Source: DASSUW01 sp963844405 (lineage in GTDB: Bacteria; Actinomycetota; Thermoleophilia; Solirubrobacterales; Solirubrobacteraceae). Taken from it: a stretch of DNA of 64,000 bases. Every line of letters starts with the position of its first letter. Positions within the stretch are counted from its first letter, which is position 1. The DNA lies in contig CAWJNZ010000007.1 of assembly GCA_963844405.1 (NCBI GenBank), positions 1,054,001 to 1,118,000 on the forward strand, given 5' to 3'. The notes under the pieces were generated by a model. The model had not been told where the DNA came from. It was given only the letters and a program-made list of their open reading frames with translations, and ran no database searches. The position numbers were made by a program, and so were the translations under genes. Below, one piece after another: positions 41,915 to 49,813 of the stretch.

Positions 41915-42865
41915 GGACGCCGGGTCGAGCAGCAGCTTGCCGGTCGTGCGGCGGGCCTGGAGATCCTCGTGGGCGCGGCGCGCCTCGGACAGCGGGTAGA
42001 CGGGGCCTTCGACCACCCGCAGCCTCCCGGCGACGACGCGCTCGAAGAGCTCCTGCAGCGGCTCGGCGAGCATCTCGCGCGGCCGCGCGAAGCCGTGGGC
42101 GAGCCAGAAGCCGACGACCGCGGAGGAGTGGCGCATGAGGTTGCCGGCGGCGACCTGGTTCGGCTCGCGCGAGGCCATGCCGTAGGTGACCAGGCGGCCG
42201 AACGGCGCGAGCGCGCGCAGCGAGGCGTCGAAGACGCGGCCGCCCGCCATCTCCAGCACGACGTCGACCCGCCGGCCGTCGTTGGCCGCGATCAGCGCAT
42301 CGGTCAAGTCCTCGCGCGTGACGTCGACCGCGGCGTCGGCGCCGAGCTCGAGCGCCAGCCGTCGCTTCTCCTCGGTCGAGGCGGTGGCGATGACGCGGGC
42401 GCCGAGCTCCTTGCCGAGCTGGACGGCGAGCGAGCCGACGCCGCCCGCCGCCGCGTGCACGACCACGGTCTCACCGGGCACCAGGTGGGCGGACGTGCGG
42501 TAGAGGTGCCAGGCCGTAAGGCCCTGGACGAGCAGCGCGAGCGCCTGGCCGTCGGTGACGCGGTCGGGGATCTCGAACGTCGCGGCCTCGGGGACCGCGG
42601 CGTACTCGGCGTAGCCGCCGTGGGCGAGCATCGCCGCCACGCGCCGCCCGTCCTCGGTCGTCCCCGCCACCTCGCCGCCCGGCGTGAGCGGCAGCTCGTA
42701 CGGCGCCAGGTAGGAGTTCTCGCGGGCGTGCGTGTCGGCGAAGTTGACGCCGGCCCGCGAAACCTTGACGAGCAGCTCGTGCGGCTCGGGCTCGGGGATC
42801 GGCGCGTCCTCGACGTACTCGAGCACGTCGGGCCCGCCCCACTGACCTATCCGAATGGCGCGCAC
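41912..42865 (-). CDS. Quinone oxidoreductase (MDR family, zinc-free type)
   Basis: This 317-residue NADPH-dependent medium-chain reductase of the Qor type has an N-terminal GroES-like fold (KVSRAGVNFADTHAREN), the Rossmann motif AAAGGVGSLAVQLGKELGA near residue 145, and RTTGKLLLDP at the end. The catalytic zinc ligands of alcohol dehydrogenases are absent, as expected for quinone reductases. The GTG start follows -10 TACCCT by nine bases and is divergent from the PfkB gene, whose promoter is its mirror image. Confidence 0.9.
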   Translation of the reverse strand: MRAIRIGQWGGPDVLEYVEDAPIPEPEPHELLVKVSRAGVNFADTHARENSYLAPYELPLTPGGEVAGTTEDGRRVAAMLAHGGYAEYAAVPEAATFEIPDRVTDGQALALLVQGLTAWHLYRTSAHLVPGETVVVHAAAGGVGSLAVQLGKELGARVIATASTEEKRRLALELGADAAVDVTREDLTDALIAANDGRRVDVVLEMAGGRVFDASLRALAPFGRLVTYGMASREPNQVAAGNLMRHSSAVVGFWLAHGFARPREMLAEPLQELFERVVAGRLRVVEGPVYPLSEARRAHEDLQARRTTGKLLLDPAS

Positions 42866-42874
42866 GGCGCCCGG

Positions 42875-42891
42875 AGGGTACCCGCTACCCT
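42875..42891. promoter_or_regulatory. Back-to-back leaderless promoters for qor-type and pfkB-type genes
   Basis: Minus -10 TACCCT (42880-42875) and plus -10 TACCCT (42886-42891) are separated by five bases. Each is exactly nine bases from its start codon (GTG 42865 and ATG 42901), so the arrangement is a palindrome. Confidence 0.6.
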
Positions 42892-42900
42892 GCCGCCGCG

Positions 42901-43836
42901 ATGTCGCTGACCGTTGTGGGCTCGATCGCCTTCGATGCCGTGGAGACGCCGACCGGCCGGCGCGACCGCCTGCTCGGCGGCGCCGCCGTCCACTTCTCGC
43001 TCGCCTCCTCGTTCCTCGCCGAGACGCGGATCGTCGGCCCGGTGGGCGACGACTTCGGGCCAGAGGAGTACGCCGTCCTCCACGACCGCGGCGTGATCAC
43101 GGAGGACGTCGAGCACGTCCCGGGCGGCAAGACCTTCTTCTGGGCCGGCCGCTACGAGCGCGACCCCAACGTGCGGCACACGCTCCAGACCGACCTCAAC
43201 GTGTTCGCCGACTTCGAGCCCAAGCTCTCGGACGCCTCGCGCGGCGCCGAGACGCTGTTCCTCGCCAACATCCACCCCGACCTCCAGCGGGCCGTGCACG
43301 AGCAGTGCGACCAGGCCCGGTTCGTCGCGATGGACACGATGAACCTGTGGATCGACATCACGCGCGAGTCGCTCGAGCAGACGATCGCCGGCGTCGACTG
43401 CCTGGTCGTCAACGACGAGGAGGTCAAGCAGCTCACCGACGAGCCGAACCTCGTCCGCGCCGCGCGCGCCGTGCACGAGATGGGCCCGCGGATCGTCATC
43501 GCCAAGCAGGGCGAGCACGGGGCCGGCATGTACACGCCCGACGGCTTCTTCGGCCTGCCCGCCTACCCGACCGCCGACGTCGTCGACCCGACAGGCGCCG
43601 GCGACACCTTCGCCGGCGGCTTCATGGGCTACGTCGCCGCGCACGCCGCCGACGAGCCGTCCGACGAGCTGCTGCGCCGCGCGATCGCCTACGGCACGGC
43701 GCTGGCGTCGTTCAACGTCGAGGCGTTCGGCACCGAGCGGATGCAGACGCTGACCGGCGACGAGGTGGCCGCCCGGGTCGCCGAGCTCCAGCGCGTCACG
43801 CGGTTCGACGCCGCGCCCGTGCCGCTGCGCGCTTAA
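42901..43836 (+). CDS. PfkB-family carbohydrate/nucleoside kinase
   Basis: This 311-residue ribokinase-fold kinase has N-terminal VVGSIAFDAVETP and LLGGAAVHFSLASS, and the C-terminal signature DPTGAGDTFAGGFMGY with catalytic Asp near residue 232. NDEEV in VVNDEEVKQLT binds metal or phosphate in the family. The sugar or nucleoside substrate cannot be decided; the short lid region is compatible with adenosine- or inosine-kinase-like members. ATG is nine bases after -10 TACCCT. Confidence 0.87.
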   Translation: MSLTVVGSIAFDAVETPTGRRDRLLGGAAVHFSLASSFLAETRIVGPVGDDFGPEEYAVLHDRGVITEDVEHVPGGKTFFWAGRYERDPNVRHTLQTDLNVFADFEPKLSDASRGAETLFLANIHPDLQRAVHEQCDQARFVAMDTMNLWIDITRESLEQTIAGVDCLVVNDEEVKQLTDEPNLVRAARAVHEMGPRIVIAKQGEHGAGMYTPDGFFGLPAYPTADVVDPTGAGDTFAGGFMGYVAAHAADEPSDELLRRAIAYGTALASFNVEAFGTERMQTLTGDEVAARVAELQRVTRFDAAPVPLRA

Positions 43837-43838
43837 GA

Positions 43839-43885
43839 CTCAGCTCAGGAACCCTCAGGATCGCGGCCCGTAGCGGCCGTACCTT
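43839..43885 (+). promoter_or_regulatory. Promoter of the methyltransferase gene with CTCAGGA direct repeats
   Basis: -10 TACCTT (43880-43885) is six bases before ATG 43892. Upstream, CTCAG (43839) and two CTCAGGA copies (43844-43850, 43854-43860; ten bases apart) reach the -35 region, an arrangement like OmpR-type activator sites. Confidence 0.45.
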
Positions 43886-43891
43886 CGTGCC

Positions 43892-44965
43892 ATGTCCGAA
43901 CTCACGACCTCCATCGACGAGAGCCGGGTCGAGGCTTTCGTCTACCGCATCCTCGACGAGGTCGGCGCCGCGATGAACGTGCCGCTGACCGTCATCGGCT
44001 TCCGCCTCGGCCTCTACAAGGCGATGGCCGACGGCGAGCCCGTCACCCCTCACGAGCTGGCCGAGAGGACCGGCACGCACGAGCGGTACGTCCGCGAGTG
44101 GCTGGCCGGCCAGGGCGCCGGCGGCTACGTCGAGTACGACCCCGCGAGCGAGACCTACCGCCTGCCTGCCGAGCACGCGGCCGTGCTGGCCGACGCGAGC
44201 AGCCCGCTCTACCAGGAGGGCATGTTCCAGTCGGCGAGCGCGGCGATCCTCGCCCAGGATCACGTCGCCGAGCGCTTCCTGACCGGTGACGGCCTCGGCT
44301 GGCACGAGCACCACCACGACCTGTTCGACGGCACCGCCGCCGTGTTCGGCATCGCCTACCGCACCCTGCTCGTGCAGGAGTGGATCCCGGCGCTGGACGG
44401 CGTCGAGGCCAAGCTCGAGCGCGGCGCGCTGGTCGCGGACGTCGGCTGCGGCCACGGGATCTCGACGATCCTGATGGCCGAGGCGTACCCGCAGTCCACC
44501 TTCGTGGGCTTCGACTACCACGCCGCCTCGGTCGAGAAGGCCCGCCACAACGCCGCCATGGCCGGCGTCGAGGACCGCGTGCGCTTCGAGGTCGCCGGCG
44601 CGACCGACTTCCCCGGCTGGGGCTACGACCTCGTCGCCTGCTTCGACGCGCTGCACGACATGGGCGACCCGGCGGCCACCGCCCGCCACGTCTGGTCGGC
44701 GCTGGCCGAGGACGGCACGTGGATGGTCGTCGAGCCGAGCGCCGGCGACGCCGTGGAGGAGAACTTCAACCCGCTCGGGCGGATCCGCTACGGCTTCTCG
44801 ACGCTCGTCTGCACTCCCGGCTCGCTCAGCCAGCCGGGCCGCGCCGGCCTCGGCACGCTGGCCGGCGAGCTGCGCCTGGCCGAGGTGATCCGCGCCGGCG
44901 GCTTCGCTCAGGTGCGGCGGGCGGCGGAGACGCCGTTCAACATGGTGCTCGAGGCCCGCCCGTAG
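43892..44965 (+). CDS. Class I SAM methyltransferase with winged-helix N-terminus (Rv2258c-like)
   Basis: This 357-residue protein has an N-terminal winged-helix dimerisation domain (LGLYKAMADGEPVTPHELAERTGTHERYVREWL, residues 42-75) and a methyltransferase domain with SAM motif LVADVGCGHGISTILMAEAY near residue 185, FVGFDYH and VACFDALHDMGDP. The layout matches mycobacterial Rv2258c-type enzymes; the substrate is unknown. The start is six bases after -10 TACCTT. Its last 58 bases overlap the end of a convergent regulator gene. Confidence 0.87.
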   Translation: MSELTTSIDESRVEAFVYRILDEVGAAMNVPLTVIGFRLGLYKAMADGEPVTPHELAERTGTHERYVREWLAGQGAGGYVEYDPASETYRLPAEHAAVLADASSPLYQEGMFQSASAAILAQDHVAERFLTGDGLGWHEHHHDLFDGTAAVFGIAYRTLLVQEWIPALDGVEAKLERGALVADVGCGHGISTILMAEAYPQSTFVGFDYHAASVEKARHNAAMAGVEDRVRFEVAGATDFPGWGYDLVACFDALHDMGDPAATARHVWSALAEDGTWMVVEPSAGDAVEENFNPLGRIRYGFSTLVCTPGSLSQPGRAGLGTLAGELRLAEVIRAGGFAQVRRAAETPFNMVLEARP

Positions 44966-46782
44966 CGGTAGCCGACGCCGCGCACGGTGGTGATGTCGCA
45001 GTCGTCGCCGAGCTTGCGGCGCAGCGCCGAGATGACCACCTCGACGACGTTCGAGCCGCCCGTCCACTCGTAGCCCCACACGTCGCGCAGCAGCGCGGCG
45101 CGCTCGACCGCCTGGCCCTCCCGGCTGCGCAGGTACGCCAGGACCTGCGCCTCCAGGGGGGTCAGGCCGGACGGGTCCGCCTCCTCCTCGCCCGACGCCA
45201 GCCGGTGGCGGGCGCCGAGCTCGGCGAGCCAGCCCTCGACCGACGCCGGCCCGAAGTCCATGCACACGGTCTCCGGCACGCCCTCGAGCGGCAGGTAGCC
45301 GATCGTCATCGCGCACGAGGGGTCGGTGCCGATCAGGTCGGCGGCGCGGGCGTACACGCGCCGCAGCTCCGGCCGCATCTCCATGTAGACGCGCGTGGCG
45401 TCGAGCAGGAGCGCCGACAGCGCCGCCATGTCGGTCAGCGGCACGACCCAGCGCAGGTAGAGCGCCCGCTGGCCGCGCGGCATCGGGTCGCTCCGCAGGT
45501 GCGCGCGCCAGCGGCTCGCCAGCGGGTCGCCGTCGAGCACGCGCGGGCTCACGTCGCCCGGCTGGGCCAGGCAGGCGAAGCCGGCCACGGCGCCCGTCCC
45601 CTTGCAGGCGACGATGAAGCGCTCGGGCACGGCGGCCCACCACGCGCGCAGTGTCTCCAGCTCGTCGGGGACCAGGGCCTCCATCGCCGGCAGGTCGGCG
45701 GCCTTCGCGGGCCGGACCAGCTGCTCGCCCGTGGCGGCGGGGAAGAACGCCCGCCGCACCGACTCCTCCTCGATCAGGTACAGGAGGTCGGCCGTGTAGC
45801 GCGGGAGCTCGCGCCGGGGGGCGCCGCGCAGTTCGGCGCGCAGGCAGCTCCAGGCGGCGGCGCGCAGGCGCCAGTACTCCTGGGGGTCGGCGGCGCGCAG
45901 CAGCGCGGCGGTCGCCTCCCGCACGGTGTCGTGGACCAGCAGGCCGCCGGCGGTCAGCTCGACGAACGGCAGCTCGCGCAGGCGGGCGAAGGCCTCGGTG
46001 GCCGGCTCGTCGGGCAGCATGGCGGCGAGCAGCGAGAGCGTCGTCCGGCGCGTCAGCGCCGCCGCGTTGAGCGCGCGGCGGGTGGCGGCGTCCAGCCCGT
46101 CGAGGTAGAGCCGGGCGAGCTCCTCGCCGACCGTGCCGGCGGCGATCTCCTCGATCGCCAGGCCCGGGCGGTCGCGCAACGTCCAGGCCGCCAGCTGGAG
46201 GCTCAGCGGGTGGCCGTGCGCGACGGCGTTGATGCGATGCGCCGTCATGCCCTCGACGGCGTTGCGGCTCAGCAGCTCGGCGGCCTCCTCGGGCGGCAGG
46301 TTGCCGAGCGGGACCGAGCACAGCAGCGGCCCGTAGCCGCGCCAGCGCTCGAACGGCACGTTGCGGCCGGCGATCACCACGCGCACGTTCGCGGGCAGCG
46401 CCGGGATCAGCGTGCGGCAGAGCCAGAAGTCGACCATCGCCAGCAGCTCGAACGTGTCGAACACGACCACGACGCGCTCGCCGCGCGCACCGACCGCCGC
46501 CGCGGCCTCCTCGACCGTGGAGCCGCCGAGCGCGAGCAGCACCTCGCGCTGCGTCGCGGGGACGACGTGGCCGTCGAGCTCGAGCACGGCGGCGCCCGCC
46601 TCGCGGGCGTCGGCGACGAAGGCGTGCAGGAGCGTGGTCTTGCCGACGCCGGCCAGGCCGTGGACGTAGGCCACGACGGGCCCGTCGGCCTCGAGGACGC
46701 GCCGGAGCTGCGAACGCTCCTGCGCGCGACCCGTGATGTCTCCCGCCTGCCGCGCGAGCAGGGCTCCGAGCGTCTGGGCCAT
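44908..46782 (-). CDS. NTPase regulator with GNAT-like middle and OmpR-type winged helix
   Basis: This 624-residue protein starts at ATG 46782, nine bases after -10 TACCGT. Residues 25-300 form a STAND/AAA-like NTPase with Walker A VHGLAGVGKTTLLHAF and Walker B RVVVVFDTFE. A middle segment (about 400-540) reads like a GNAT fold (LVRPAKAADLPAMEALV, FIVACKGTGAVAGFACLAQ). The C-terminus is an OmpR/PhoB-type winged helix (LTPLEAQVLAYL, VVEVVISALRRKLGD, TVRGVGYRYG). This order is unusual because OmpR effectors normally follow a receiver. It overlaps the convergent methyltransferase by 58 bases. Confidence 0.8.
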   Translation of the reverse strand: MAQTLGALLARQAGDITGRAQERSQLRRVLEADGPVVAYVHGLAGVGKTTLLHAFVADAREAGAAVLELDGHVVPATQREVLLALGGSTVEEAAAAVGARGERVVVVFDTFELLAMVDFWLCRTLIPALPANVRVVIAGRNVPFERWRGYGPLLCSVPLGNLPPEEAAELLSRNAVEGMTAHRINAVAHGHPLSLQLAAWTLRDRPGLAIEEIAAGTVGEELARLYLDGLDAATRRALNAAALTRRTTLSLLAAMLPDEPATEAFARLRELPFVELTAGGLLVHDTVREATAALLRAADPQEYWRLRAAAWSCLRAELRGAPRRELPRYTADLLYLIEEESVRRAFFPAATGEQLVRPAKAADLPAMEALVPDELETLRAWWAAVPERFIVACKGTGAVAGFACLAQPGDVSPRVLDGDPLASRWRAHLRSDPMPRGQRALYLRWVVPLTDMAALSALLLDATRVYMEMRPELRRVYARAADLIGTDPSCAMTIGYLPLEGVPETVCMDFGPASVEGWLAELGARHRLASGEEEADPSGLTPLEAQVLAYLRSREGQAVERAALLRDVWGYEWTGGSNVVEVVISALRRKLGDDCDITTVRGVGYRYGRASSTMLNGVSAARRT

Positions 46783-46791
46783 GACCGTGCG

Positions 46792-46797
46792 ACGGTA
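46792..46797 (-). promoter_or_regulatory. -10 TACCGT for the NTPase regulator (leaderless)
   Basis: On the minus strand TACCGT is followed by nine bases and ATG 46782. Confidence 0.55.
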
Positions 46798-46839
46798 CGG
46801 GCACGGACGCCCGGCTGTCACGGGGGCTAGCACGAGAGT

Positions 46840-46845
46840 TACGAT
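46840..46845 (+). promoter_or_regulatory. -10 TACGAT for the small membrane gene (leaderless)
   Basis: TACGAT is followed by six bases and GTG 46852. Confidence 0.55.
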
Positions 46846-46851
46846 GCGCGC

Positions 46852-47103
46852 GTGGGCTGGACGATGCTGTACCTGTTCGTCTTCCTGAAGCTGCCGATCG
46901 TGGCCGCCTGCCTGCTGATCTGGTGGGCCGTCCGGCAGGAGCCGGACTACGACGAGAGCGACGGGGGCGGAGGCTTCCGGCGGCCGCATCCGGCCCCGAA
47001 GCTGCCGCATGCGCCGCGCCGCGGCCCGCATCGCGAGGCCGCCCTGCCGGCTCCGCCACGCGTCCGCACCGTGCGCGCCCGCTCGCGCGAGCGGATCACG
47101 TGA
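46852..47103 (+). CDS. Small single-pass membrane protein
   Basis: An 83-residue protein with one N-terminal helix (LYLFVFLKLPIVAACLLIWWAV, residues 6-27), then a short acidic stretch (EPDYDESDGGGG) and a basic Pro-rich tail. The GTG start is six bases after -10 TACGAT. The stop overlaps the GTG start of the dCTP deaminase gene (GTGA), so the two are coupled. I do not recognise a function. Confidence 0.7.
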   Translation: MGWTMLYLFVFLKLPIVAACLLIWWAVRQEPDYDESDGGGGFRRPHPAPKLPHAPRRGPHREAALPAPPRVRTVRARSRERIT

Positions 47104-47663
47104 TCGCCTCCGTCCTCTCCGACGGGACGATCCGGCGCCTCGTGGAGGAGGGCCGCATCGTCATCGACCCGTGGGACGAGACGCGCGTCCAGCCCGCGTC
47201 GGTCGACCTGCGGCTGGGCGACTCCTTCCGCGTCTTCCACAACCACCGCGTCACGGCGATCGACCTGCGCGAGCCGCCGCGCAACCTGACCGAGGAGGTG
47301 CGGATCGGCGAGGGCGAGCCGTTCGCGATCCACCCCGGCGAGTTCGTCCTCGGCCGCACGTTCGAGGCGGTCGCGATCCCGGACGACGTGGTGGCAAGGA
47401 TCGAGGGCAAGTCGAGCATCGGCCGGCTCGGGCTGATCGTGCACGCGACGGCCGGCTTCGTCGACCCCGGGTTCCAGGGCTCGCTCACGCTCGAGATCAC
47501 CAACCTCACGCGCGTGCCGATCATGCTCTACGCCGGCCTGCCGATCGCCCAGCTCTCGTTCATGGCGCTCGACCAGCCGGCCGAGCGGCCGTACGGCTCG
47601 CCCGAGCTCGGCTCGCACTACCAGGGCCAGGTGGCGGCGACCGAGAGCCGCTACATGCGCTAG
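47100..47663 (+). CDS. dcd: dCTP deaminase
   Basis: This 187-residue enzyme deaminates dCTP to dUTP (or dUMP in the bifunctional form), feeding thymidylate synthesis. Characteristic segments are VQPASVDLRLGDSFRVF, EGKSSIGRLGLIVHATAGFVDPGF and LTLEITN, with the catalytic Glu, then the C-terminal YQGQ. The GTG start overlaps the stop of the upstream small gene. Its TAG stop starts the -10 of the next gene. The tandem ThyX-like protein in this window would be the next step if active. Confidence 0.94.
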   Translation: MIASVLSDGTIRRLVEEGRIVIDPWDETRVQPASVDLRLGDSFRVFHNHRVTAIDLREPPRNLTEEVRIGEGEPFAIHPGEFVLGRTFEAVAIPDDVVARIEGKSSIGRLGLIVHATAGFVDPGFQGSLTLEITNLTRVPIMLYAGLPIAQLSFMALDQPAERPYGSPELGSHYQGQVAATESRYMR

Positions 47664-47666
47664 CTT
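47661..47666 (+). promoter_or_regulatory. -10 TAGCTT overlapping the dcd stop (leaderless)
   Basis: TAGCTT begins with the dcd stop codon and lies eight bases before GTG 47675. Confidence 0.55.
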
Positions 47667-47674
47667 CCGCGCCC

Positions 47675-47905
47675 GTGGACCTCGTGACGCTGCTCGCGAC
47701 CGCCGCCGAACACGGCGAGGAGACCTCGAAGACGCCGTTCTACGTGGCCGGCCTGCTGCTGACCGCGTTCGCGGTCGTCGTGTCGGCGATCGGCATCCGC
47801 GGCCACGGCCACTGGCCGTCGTCGCCGGGCGTCGCCCGCGGGGCGATGGCGCTGTGCGCCATCCTCGTGGCCGCCACGATGGCCACGGCCGTAATTACAG
47901 GCTAG
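47675..47905 (+). CDS. Small two-helix membrane protein
   Basis: A 76-residue protein with two helices (FYVAGLLLTAFAVVVSAIGI and AMALCAILVAATMATAVITG) separated by a short polar loop (RGHGHWPSSPGVAR). The N-terminus VDLVTLLATAAEHGEETSKT is polar. It starts at GTG 47675, eight bases after a -10 sharing the dcd stop, and ends 25 bases before citrate synthase. Function unknown, though the position suggests the same transcript as gltA. Confidence 0.68.
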   Translation: MDLVTLLATAAEHGEETSKTPFYVAGLLLTAFAVVVSAIGIRGHGHWPSSPGVARGAMALCAILVAATMATAVITG

Positions 47906-47930
47906 GGGCCCACCCGTCACAATAGGTGCC

Positions 47931-49265
47931 ATGGGCACCGAGGAGCAGACCACCACGAGCGGTGACGGCGTAGCCACGGCGTCCGAGACGCTCACGATCA
48001 CCGACAACCGGACCGGTCGCACGTACGAGGTGCCGATCGAGGACGGGACCGTCCGCGCGCTCGCGCTGCGCGAGATCAAGGTCGACGACGACGACTTCGG
48101 CCTCATGACCTACGACCCGGCCTTCATGAACACGGCCTCGTGTCGCTCGGCGATCACGTACATCGACGGCGACAAGGGCATCCTGGAGTACCGCGGGTAC
48201 CCGATCGAGCAGCTGGCCGAGCAGTCGACCTACCTCGAGGTCGCGTACCTGCTCGTGCACGGCGAGCTGCCCACCCAGCAGGAGCTCGACGAGTGGACGC
48301 ACGAGGTCACGATCCACACGTTCGTGCACGAGAACGTCAAGAAGTTCATGGAGGGCTACCGCTACGACGCCCACCCGATGGGCATGCTGCTGTCGTCGGT
48401 CGGCGCGCTCTCGACCTTCTATCCGGACGCCGCGCAGATCAAGGACGAGGCGATCCGCTACTCCCACGTGATCCGGCTGATCGCGAAGATGCCGACGCTG
48501 GCGGCGTTCGCCTTCCGCCACAACATGGGGCAGCCCTACGTCTATCCGGACAACGACCTGCGCTACCCCGGCAACTTCCTGAACATGCTGTTCAAGATGA
48601 CCGAGCTCAAGTACCAGCCGGATCCGCGGCTGGAGCGGGCGCTCGACATCCTCTTCATCCTCCACGCCGACCACGAGCAGAACTGCTCGACGTCGGCGGT
48701 GCGCTCGGTCGGCTCCTCGCAGGTCGACCCGTACTCGGCGGTGGCGGCCGGCGTGGCCGCGCTCTACGGCCCGCTGCACGGCGGCGCCAACGAGGCCGTG
48801 CTGCGGATGCTGCGGCGGATCGAGTCCAAGGAGAACATCCCCGACTTCATGCAGGGCGTGAAGGACGGCAAGGAGCGCCTGATGGGCTTCGGCCACCGGG
48901 TCTACAAGAACTACGACCCGCGCGCCAAGATCATCAAGAAGGCGACCGACGAGGTGTTCGAGGTCACGGGCACCAACCCGCTGCTCGAGATCGCGCTCGA
49001 GCTCGAGAAGATCGCGCTCGAGGACGACTACTTCGTCAAGCGCAAGCTGTACCCGAACGTCGACTTCTACTCGGGCCTGATCTACGAGGCGCTCGGGATG
49101 CCGGTCGGCATGTTCCCGGTCCTCTTCGCGATCCCGCGCACCAGCGGCTGGATCGCCCAGTGGCTGGAGATGATCGACGACTCCGAGCAGAAGATCGCCC
49201 GCCCGCGTCAGATCTACACCGGCGACCGGGTGCGCGACTACGTGCCGATCGGCGAGCGCTCTTGA
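47931..49265 (+). CDS. gltA: Citrate synthase
   Basis: This 444-residue type II citrate synthase condenses acetyl-CoA and oxaloacetate. Catalytic residues are visible in order: His in YGPLHGGANEAVLRM, His in MGFGHRVYKNYDPRA and Asp in YPNVDFYSGLIYEALG, with HADHEQNCSTSAVR before them. The N-terminal Ser/Thr-rich 35 residues precede the usual small strand domain. It continues the acetate-to-TCA theme. The start ATG has AGGT five bases upstream, a weak ribosome-binding site, and CAATAG just before it. Confidence 0.97.
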   Translation: MGTEEQTTTSGDGVATASETLTITDNRTGRTYEVPIEDGTVRALALREIKVDDDDFGLMTYDPAFMNTASCRSAITYIDGDKGILEYRGYPIEQLAEQSTYLEVAYLLVHGELPTQQELDEWTHEVTIHTFVHENVKKFMEGYRYDAHPMGMLLSSVGALSTFYPDAAQIKDEAIRYSHVIRLIAKMPTLAAFAFRHNMGQPYVYPDNDLRYPGNFLNMLFKMTELKYQPDPRLERALDILFILHADHEQNCSTSAVRSVGSSQVDPYSAVAAGVAALYGPLHGGANEAVLRMLRRIESKENIPDFMQGVKDGKERLMGFGHRVYKNYDPRAKIIKKATDEVFEVTGTNPLLEIALELEKIALEDDYFVKRKLYPNVDFYSGLIYEALGMPVGMFPVLFAIPRTSGWIAQWLEMIDDSEQKIARPRQIYTGDRVRDYVPIGERS

Positions 49266-49273
49266 CTCGGTAG

Positions 49274-49279
49274 TAAAAT
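49274..49279 (+). promoter_or_regulatory. -10 TAAAAT for the GNAT gene (leaderless)
   Basis: TAAAAT is followed by six bases and GTG 49286. The upstream TTGACT overlaps the gltA stop but is too close to act as its -35. Confidence 0.6.
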
Positions 49280-49285
49280 GAAACC

Positions 49286-49759
49286 GTGTCTTACGTCATC
49301 CGGCCGATCGAGCCCGGCGACAAGGAGGCCCTCGTCGAGGGCCTCCGGCGGCTGAGCGACGAGAGCATCCGCCGGCGGTTCCTGGCCGCCAAGCCGCGCT
49401 TCACCGCCGCCGAGCTGCGCTACCTGACCGAGGTCGACGGGCGCAACCACATCGCGCTCGTCGCCGAGCTCGACGGCGAGCTGGTGGCGGTGGCCCGCTG
49501 CGTCCGCCTCCCGGACCGCCCGGACACCGCCGAGATGGCGATCGTGGTGGGCGACCCGTTCCAGGGCCAGGGGCTCGGCCGCGCGCTCACGCTCGCGCTC
49601 GCCGACGCCGCCGTGGCGGTCGGAATACGGCGCTTCGCGGCCACGATGCTGGGCGACAACGAGGCGGCGCGCCGGCTGATGCGGACCTTCTCGCGCCGGC
49701 TCGAGGAGAAGCGCATCGAGGGCGGCCTCCGCGAGGCAGTCGTCGAGCTGGCTGCGTAA
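49286..49759 (+). CDS. GNAT-family acetyltransferase
   Basis: This 157-residue N-acetyltransferase has an N-terminal YVIRPIEPGDKEALVEGL, central strand HIALVAELDGELVAVARCV and the acetyl-CoA pyrophosphate loop VVGDPFQGQGLGRALTLAL (Q/RxxGxG/A). The form resembles the GNAT domain fused to Pat-type protein acetyltransferases, some of which modify acetyl-CoA synthetase, and an acs gene is present in this window. That link is inference. GTG 49286 is six bases after -10 TAAAAT. Confidence 0.85.
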   Translation: MSYVIRPIEPGDKEALVEGLRRLSDESIRRRFLAAKPRFTAAELRYLTEVDGRNHIALVAELDGELVAVARCVRLPDRPDTAEMAIVVGDPFQGQGLGRALTLALADAAVAVGIRRFAATMLGDNEAARRLMRTFSRRLEEKRIEGGLREAVVELAA

Positions 49760-49765
49760 TCAGGC

Positions 49766-49771
49766 TACTCT
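49766..49771 (+). promoter_or_regulatory. -10 TACTCT upstream of the GGDEF-EAL gene
   Basis: TACTCT lies 42 bases before GTG 49814. The intervening leader contains a small hairpin (CGCCG-ATCC-CGGCG, 49782-49795) and no Shine-Dalgarno sequence. Confidence 0.35.
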
Positions 49772-49813
49772 GAGCACCGGGCGCCGATCCCGGCGTCCTA
49801 TTCGCCAGAAACG

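Noticed and set aside
43796..47059. 1,087-codon minus-strand frame spanning PfkB-end, methyltransferase and regulator
   Set aside because: It is out of frame with the well-supported NTPase regulator and passes antisense through the methyltransferase; composition is non-protein-like.
49263..49268. TTGACT as the -35 of the GNAT promoter
   Set aside because: Only six bases separate it from the TAAAAT -10, far from the required ~17; it is part of the end of gltA.
49772..49813. c-di-GMP riboswitch upstream of the GGDEF-EAL gene
   Set aside because: The leader is only about 40 bases with one small hairpin; none of the conserved GEMM-type helices is present.
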